In this document: one piece after another, positions 60,249 through 64,000 of the stretch
Numbering within the stretch: position 1 is the first letter of the stretch
Layout: each line of letters begins with the position of its first letter
NCBI GenBank assembly: GCA_045114455.1
Contig: JBGUKN010000078.1
Location: 1-64,000 of the forward strand
Direction: 5' to 3'
Source: UBA1732 sp045114455
Lineage (GTDB): Bacteria; Verrucomicrobiota; Lentisphaeria; Victivallales; UBA1829
Length of the DNA stretch: 64,000 bases
Program-made: the position numbers and the translations under genes
The notes under the pieces: generated by a model
Told to the model about the DNA's origin: nothing
The model's input: the letters and a program-made list of their open reading frames with translations, nothing else
Databases searched by the model: none

Positions 60249-62351
60249 TTACTTCGCGAGTTTGAGCGTAAGGACTTTCGATGCCAGCGTACGGCTGTCG
60301 TGCCCGAAGAAGATCTCGACGTCGTCCTTCGGCATGAACCAGCGTCCCTGCGCGTCGACGAGCTGGAACGCCTCGGCGGGAATCTCGAACGACACGCGGG
60401 CGGTCCCGCCTTTTTCGAGATGGATCCGTTTGAACCCCTTCAATTCGACAAGCGGGGCTTCCACGCCGGGGTCCGTGTGGCTGATGTACAGCTGGACCAC
60501 CTCGTCGCCCGCGCAGTCGCCGACGTTCGTGACTGTCGCGGAAACGGTCGCGCGCCTCTTCTTCGCCAGGGAATCGACGACGCGGGCGTTGGAATACGCG
60601 AACTCGGTGTAGCTGAGTCCGAACCCGAACGGGAAAAGGATGTTGTCCTTCATGTAGCGGTAGGTGCGGTTCGCCATGCTGTAGTCGTGGTAATCCGGGA
60701 GTTTTTTCGGGTTCTTCGGGATGGTGAACGGGAGACGGCCCGAGGGGCAGGTTTTTCCGAAGAGGACTTCGGCTATGGCCGTTCCGCCCGCCTCGCCGGG
60801 ATAGGAGGCGTACACGATTGCCGCAGCCTTCTTCAAGTCTTCGCGGAGGTCGATGGGAGAGCCGGCCATAACGACGAGGACGACTTGGAAGCCTTCCTTG
60901 TAAAGGTAGTCGAGCATGGACCGCTGGGAGGCGGGCAGGGCGATGGAGTTGCGTTCGGTGCTGTCGCTTTCCTCGCCCTCGATGGACTCGTCGAGCCCGA
61001 CGACCGCGATGACCGGATATTTTTTGTCGTAGAGCCAGCTCCGGGTGGAGAGGTCGACTGCGGGCCCGTTCAGGGGCACGCTGTTGCGCGGCTCGAAGCT
61101 GGTGGCGGGATCGGCGTTGGCGGCGATGCCTTCCAGGACGGTGGTCATATGGTCGGAAAAGCCGTTGTAGTTGCCCCAGAGCGCGGGCAGGCTGGTCAGA
61201 TTAGGACCGGTGAGATTGAGTTTCGCCGTGGACTTGAGCGGGAGGATGCCGTCGTTTTTGAGGAGGACGACGGACTTCCGCGCGGCCTCGAGCGCAATGG
61301 CGCGGTGTTCGGCGCAGTGGACCTTCGAGATCGGCATCTTCGCCAGCGGCACAAGCTCGTCGCGGTCGAAACAGCCGAGTTTCATGCGGGTCATCAGCAC
61401 ATGGCGCAGGGCATCGTCGAGGTCGGATTCCCGGATCATTTTCTTCTCGTATGCGTCGAGGAGCTTTTCGTAGGAGCAGCCGCAGTTGAGATTGCAGCCG
61501 TTCTTCAGCGCGTAGGCGGCGGAGGCGGTCTGGTCGGACGTGACCTTGTGGTGCTGGTGGAAGTCCATGATGGCCCAGCAGTCGGAGACGAAATGTCCCC
61601 GGAAGCCCCATTTCTTGCGGAGGAGTTCCTTGATGTACTTCGCGCTGCCGCAGCAAACCTGTCCGTTGGTGCGGTTATATGCGCCCATGACGGATTCGAC
61701 TTTCGCCTCGGTCACGAGCTTTTTGAACGCGGGCAGATAGGTCTGCGCGGCGTCGCGCTTGCTGATCTTCGCATCGAATTGATGGCGTTCGGATTCGGGT
61801 CCGCTGTGCCCCCAGAAATGTTTCGCGCAGGCTGCCAGCTTGAGGTATTTCGGATCGTCGCCCTGAAGTGCGCGGACGAACACGGCGCCCATTTCCCCGG
61901 TCAGATACGGGTCCTCGCCGAAGGTTTCCTGCCCGCGTCCCCAGCGCGGATCGCGGAAGATGTTGATGTTCGGACTCCAGAAAGTCAGCCCGCGGTAGAT
62001 CGGGGTGCTGCCGTCGCCGGAGAACCTGCGCGAAGCGGCATTTTTCGCGCGCGCCTCGACGGCGATCGCGCACCCCATGCGGTACTCCAGGTCGGTATCG
62101 AACGTGGCGGCCATGCCGATGGCCTGCGGAAACACCGTCGCCATGCCGGCTCGGGCGACGCCGTGCAGACATTCGCTCCAGTAGTTATAGGCGGGAATGC
62201 CGAGGCGTTCGACTGCCGGGGCGTCGTGAAGCAGCTGGCTGACCTTTTCCTTTACGGTCATGGCCCTGATGATCGCTTCCACGCGCTCCTCGAACGGGAG
62301 GCTGTCGTCGTACCACACGAATTTACTGCGTTTCGCCTGAAGTTTGTTCAT
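60249..62351 (-). CDS. GH3 family glycosidase (beta-glucosidase/beta-xylosidase type)
   Basis: A 700-residue three-domain GH3 enzyme without signal peptide, so probably cytoplasmic. TIM barrel with NYWSECLHGVAR, RDPRWGRGQETFGEDP, KHF (K177, H178) and nucleophile D257 in FVSDCWAIMD. This is followed by the alpha/beta sandwich and a C-terminal FnIII-like domain (LFPFGFGLSYTEF). The SECLHGVA block is common in xylosidase-like GH3, but sugar specificity is open. AGGAG lies 7 nt before the ATG at 62351. It likely finishes intracellular breakdown of imported oligosaccharides. Confidence 0.92.
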   Translation of the reverse strand: MNKLQAKRSKFVWYDDSLPFEERVEAIIRAMTVKEKVSQLLHDAPAVERLGIPAYNYWSECLHGVARAGMATVFPQAIGMAATFDTDLEYRMGCAIAVEARAKNAASRRFSGDGSTPIYRGLTFWSPNINIFRDPRWGRGQETFGEDPYLTGEMGAVFVRALQGDDPKYLKLAACAKHFWGHSGPESERHQFDAKISKRDAAQTYLPAFKKLVTEAKVESVMGAYNRTNGQVCCGSAKYIKELLRKKWGFRGHFVSDCWAIMDFHQHHKVTSDQTASAAYALKNGCNLNCGCSYEKLLDAYEKKMIRESDLDDALRHVLMTRMKLGCFDRDELVPLAKMPISKVHCAEHRAIALEAARKSVVLLKNDGILPLKSTAKLNLTGPNLTSLPALWGNYNGFSDHMTTVLEGIAANADPATSFEPRNSVPLNGPAVDLSTRSWLYDKKYPVIAVVGLDESIEGEESDSTERNSIALPASQRSMLDYLYKEGFQVVLVVMAGSPIDLREDLKKAAAIVYASYPGEAGGTAIAEVLFGKTCPSGRLPFTIPKNPKKLPDYHDYSMANRTYRYMKDNILFPFGFGLSYTEFAYSNARVVDSLAKKRRATVSATVTNVGDCAGDEVVQLYISHTDPGVEAPLVELKGFKRIHLEKGGTARVSFEIPAEAFQLVDAQGRWFMPKDDVEIFFGHDSRTLASKVLTLKLAK

Positions 62352-62440
62352 GGTCTTTCTCCTGATGGGCGAGTTCCGAACGAAACATGCTGATGTTCCG
62401 TCTTTGTTGCATGGGGATAATCCGGAAAGGAAATCAAAAT

Positions 62441-62468
62441 AATATATGCTGTGCTCCGCCGGTTGCAA
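62441..62468 (-). promoter_or_regulatory. Promoter of the GH3 gene
   Basis: On the minus strand TTGCAA (62468-62463) and TATATT (62446-62441) are 16 bp apart. The -35 lies inside a perfect GGTTGCAACC palindrome (62461-62470), which may be an operator. Confidence 0.55.
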
Positions 62469-62554
62469 CCCGTTTTCTCAAAAAAGACGCAGGATTTTTT
62501 ACTGAAAAACTTTTCTGATCGCATGACACGATTTCGCGGTTGTCAGAAGAATAC

Positions 62555-62586
62555 AAAAAGGCCGGCGGATGTGCGATCCGCCAGCC
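62555..62586 (-). terminator. Rho-independent terminator of the DUF3047 gene
   Basis: On the minus strand GCTGGCGGAT and ATCCGCCGGC arms with a 5-nt loop, followed by CTTTTT (to 62555). Confidence 0.88.
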
Positions 62587-62623
62587 TGAAAAGTTATAAT
62601 CCCGAGGGAAGAACGAACAGAAG

Positions 62624-63379
62624 TTACTTGTCTTTCTTCTCGTCTTTCTTCTCGTCCTTCTTCGCATCGCCGGACTTCTTTTCGGCGAACTCGACGTAGT
62701 CCAGATAAACGTCGGCTTTCGACGCAGTGTACTGGCTGTTCGAGGAAATGCTGAGAGCCCAGCCGGACGGGATCTTCTTGAAGATCTTCTTCATGTCGTC
62801 GCGGACGTTGACTTCCTCCTCGAACCATGTGTCCATCTTGTCGTTCTTGTCGCGCAGGGTGAACCAGTCGACATCAACGACCCAGTTGTAGGTGGAACTG
62901 CCGGATTTCCCCTTTGGGGTCTCGGTCTGCCAGTTGTAGGAGATGCTGCTCTGCGTGAGCTTGCCGTATCCGACGTAGACGGCGATGCCCTGGTCGTCCT
63001 TGGACTTGACCGTGGCGTCCGCGCCGGTGGGAAGCGTGACTGCTTTCCAGCGCCAGCGCATGATCGGGTATTTCTCCAGATCGACGTCGGAGCAGTCGAC
63101 CATGATGACGCCGGACGCCTTGTCGGAGGTGATGTGCAGGACCTTGTGTTTCAGCTCCTTGTCCTCGACGATCTCATACTTCACGTCGGGGGTGCCGGGT
63201 TTGCCGCGGTAGCTCCAGCCGTCCGGGATCTTGTCGCTGTCGAGTTTCGAATTCTGGAAATCCCAGTGGCGTACGGGCTCTTTGTCCTTTGCGTCCAGTC
63301 CTGAGGAGAGGAACACACAGGGGGCGAGCAGGGCAGCGAGCAGGGCGGGGGATTTCATCAGGCGGAAACGTTTGTTCAT
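62624..63379 (-). CDS. DUF3047-type secreted protein
   Basis: A 251-residue exported protein with signal peptide (about 1-30, LAALLAPCVFLSSGLDA). The beta-rich body carries HWDFQNSKLDSDKIPDGW, PIMRWRWKA and DDQGIAVYVGYG, which match the DUF3047 family of unknown function; its fold is likely a jelly-roll. A Lys/Asp/Glu-repeat tail (KKDEKKDEKKDK) ends the protein. The start at 63379 overlaps the transglycosylase stop by 4 bp (ATGA), so the two are translationally coupled. Confidence 0.75.
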   Translation of the reverse strand: MNKRFRLMKSPALLAALLAPCVFLSSGLDAKDKEPVRHWDFQNSKLDSDKIPDGWSYRGKPGTPDVKYEIVEDKELKHKVLHITSDKASGVIMVDCSDVDLEKYPIMRWRWKAVTLPTGADATVKSKDDQGIAVYVGYGKLTQSSISYNWQTETPKGKSGSSTYNWVVDVDWFTLRDKNDKMDTWFEEEVNVRDDMKKIFKKIPSGWALSISSNSQYTASKADVYLDYVEFAEKKSGDAKKDEKKDEKKDK

Positions 63380-64000
63380 TTGAGTTTCTCCCATTTCCAG
63401 TCATGTTCATATTGTTCGCGCCGTTCGAGGATATCCCGGACGTATTTGCGCGTGGATTCGATGTCGATGTTCGGCAGGACCTTGCCGTCGTGCAGAAGCG
63501 GCTTCCACGATTCGGCGCGCTGGATGCCTGCATTGTATTCGCAGAGCGCGAGCGCTTCCGCCTCGTTGTAGTCTTTCCATCTGTCCAGCGCACGGCCGAG
63601 GAACCATGAACCGATCTCGATGTTCAGTTCGGGATCCATCAGCGCACCGTCGGACGGCACATGGCGGTGAAACGTGTTCTCCCAGTCCTTCACGGCGGAC
63701 TGCGGCATGACCTGCATCAGCCCGATCTCACCCTTGCTGCCGCGGGCCGAGGCGTCGAACCTGCTTTCCTTCCAGATGACTGCCTTCAGAAGAGGCGGAT
63801 ACACGCCGTTTCGGCGTCCGGCGTTCACGATCAGCTTGTCGTAGCGGGTGGCCCGGTCCGAGTAGTTGAGCAGGAAAGAGCCTGCCTTCCAGACGCCGAT
63901 GCCCATCAGGATGCCGATCAGGGCAAACAGCAGGAGCAGGAAGACCGCCTGCGTCCGGTGGACGGAAATCTGCAGCGTGCTGCGCTGCGGATTCGTCTTT
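63376..64000 (-). CDS. Membrane-anchored SLT-type lytic transglycosylase (5' end beyond window)
   Basis: Partial gene. The reading frame stays open from 63376 to the right edge, so the start lies outside. The visible N-terminal part has a polar stretch then one membrane helix (QAVFLLLLFALIGILMGIG), followed by an SLT domain: catalytic Glu in IWKESRFD, GEIGLMQVMP, and EYNAGIQRAESW. It cleaves peptidoglycan glycan strands in the periplasm. An internal ATG at 63906 would remove most of the membrane helix and is not favoured. Confidence 0.87.
   Translation of the reverse strand, partial: KTNPQRSTLQISVHRTQAVFLLLLFALIGILMGIGVWKAGSFLLNYSDRATRYDKLIVNAGRRNGVYPPLLKAVIWKESRFDASARGSKGEIGLMQVMPQSAVKDWENTFHRHVPSDGALMDPELNIEIGSWFLGRALDRWKDYNEAEALALCEYNAGIQRAESWKPLLHDGKVLPNIDIESTRKYVRDILERREQYEHDWKWEKLK

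Overview
The window is GC-rich DNA from a Gram-negative anaerobe. It most resembles a member of the Lentisphaerota (Victivallis-like, PVC group). The clues are a prepilin-type protein of the kind that is abundant in that phylum, class III (anaerobic) ribonucleotide reductase as the only RNR present, LolA/LpxL/PlsC-type outer-membrane lipid genes, secreted and cytoplasmic glycosidases, and a very large alpha-2-macroglobulin. The phylum is an inference; no rRNA gene is present. No tRNA, rRNA, insertion sequence, prophage or CRISPR array was seen. Most genes lie on the minus strand in long operons with 4-bp ATGA stop/start overlaps.

Region 1 (1-5.7 kb, minus): a five-gene sugar-acid operon (aldo/keto reductase, lactonase-type amidohydrolase, zinc dehydrogenase, uxaB, uxaA). 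Read in order it spells an L-galactose to 2-keto-3-deoxygluconate route. Region 2 (5.8-8.5 kb, minus): family 2 glycosyltransferase, a small membrane protein and a secreted GH30 glycosidase. Region 3 (8.7-12.7 kb, plus): a lipoprotein, nrdR, a CBS-domain ClC channel and an ATP-cone-like protein. Region 4 (12.8-18.6 kb, minus): nrdG, an nrdD with a fused C-terminal glutaredoxin-like domain, trxB, and an FAD oxidoreductase. Two NrdR boxes spaced 32 bp centre to centre overlap the nrdG promoter.

Region 5 (18.8-34.0 kb, minus) is the most remarkable part: a 16-gene operon for a type II fatty-acid-like/polyketide pathway of the aryl polyene (APE) type. It encodes KR, three active ketosynthases, two truncated ketosynthase-like partners, ACP, two dehydratases, a thioesterase, two lipid acyltransferases, a DUF2062 glycosyltransferase, LolA, an MMPL exporter fused to a lipoprotein-like domain, and an MFS transporter. 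The starter-activating AMP ligase, aromatic ammonia-lyase and methyltransferase typical of APE loci are absent, so the starter unit and final product are unknown. A phosphoethanolamine-transferase-like gene diverges from it.

Region 6 (36-51 kb): a 1550-residue protein with eight ~145-residue repeats, a small cysteine-rich protein, a MORN-like secreted protein beside a remnant of a duplicated gene start, a 2052-residue alpha-2-macroglobulin without thioester, a single-pass membrane protein and a prepilin-like protein. Region 7 (51-64 kb): a ferredoxin-type aldo/keto reductase, a seven-gene housekeeping operon (leuS to alkD), a GH3 glycosidase, and a DUF3047 protein overlapping a membrane-anchored lytic transglycosylase that runs off the right edge.
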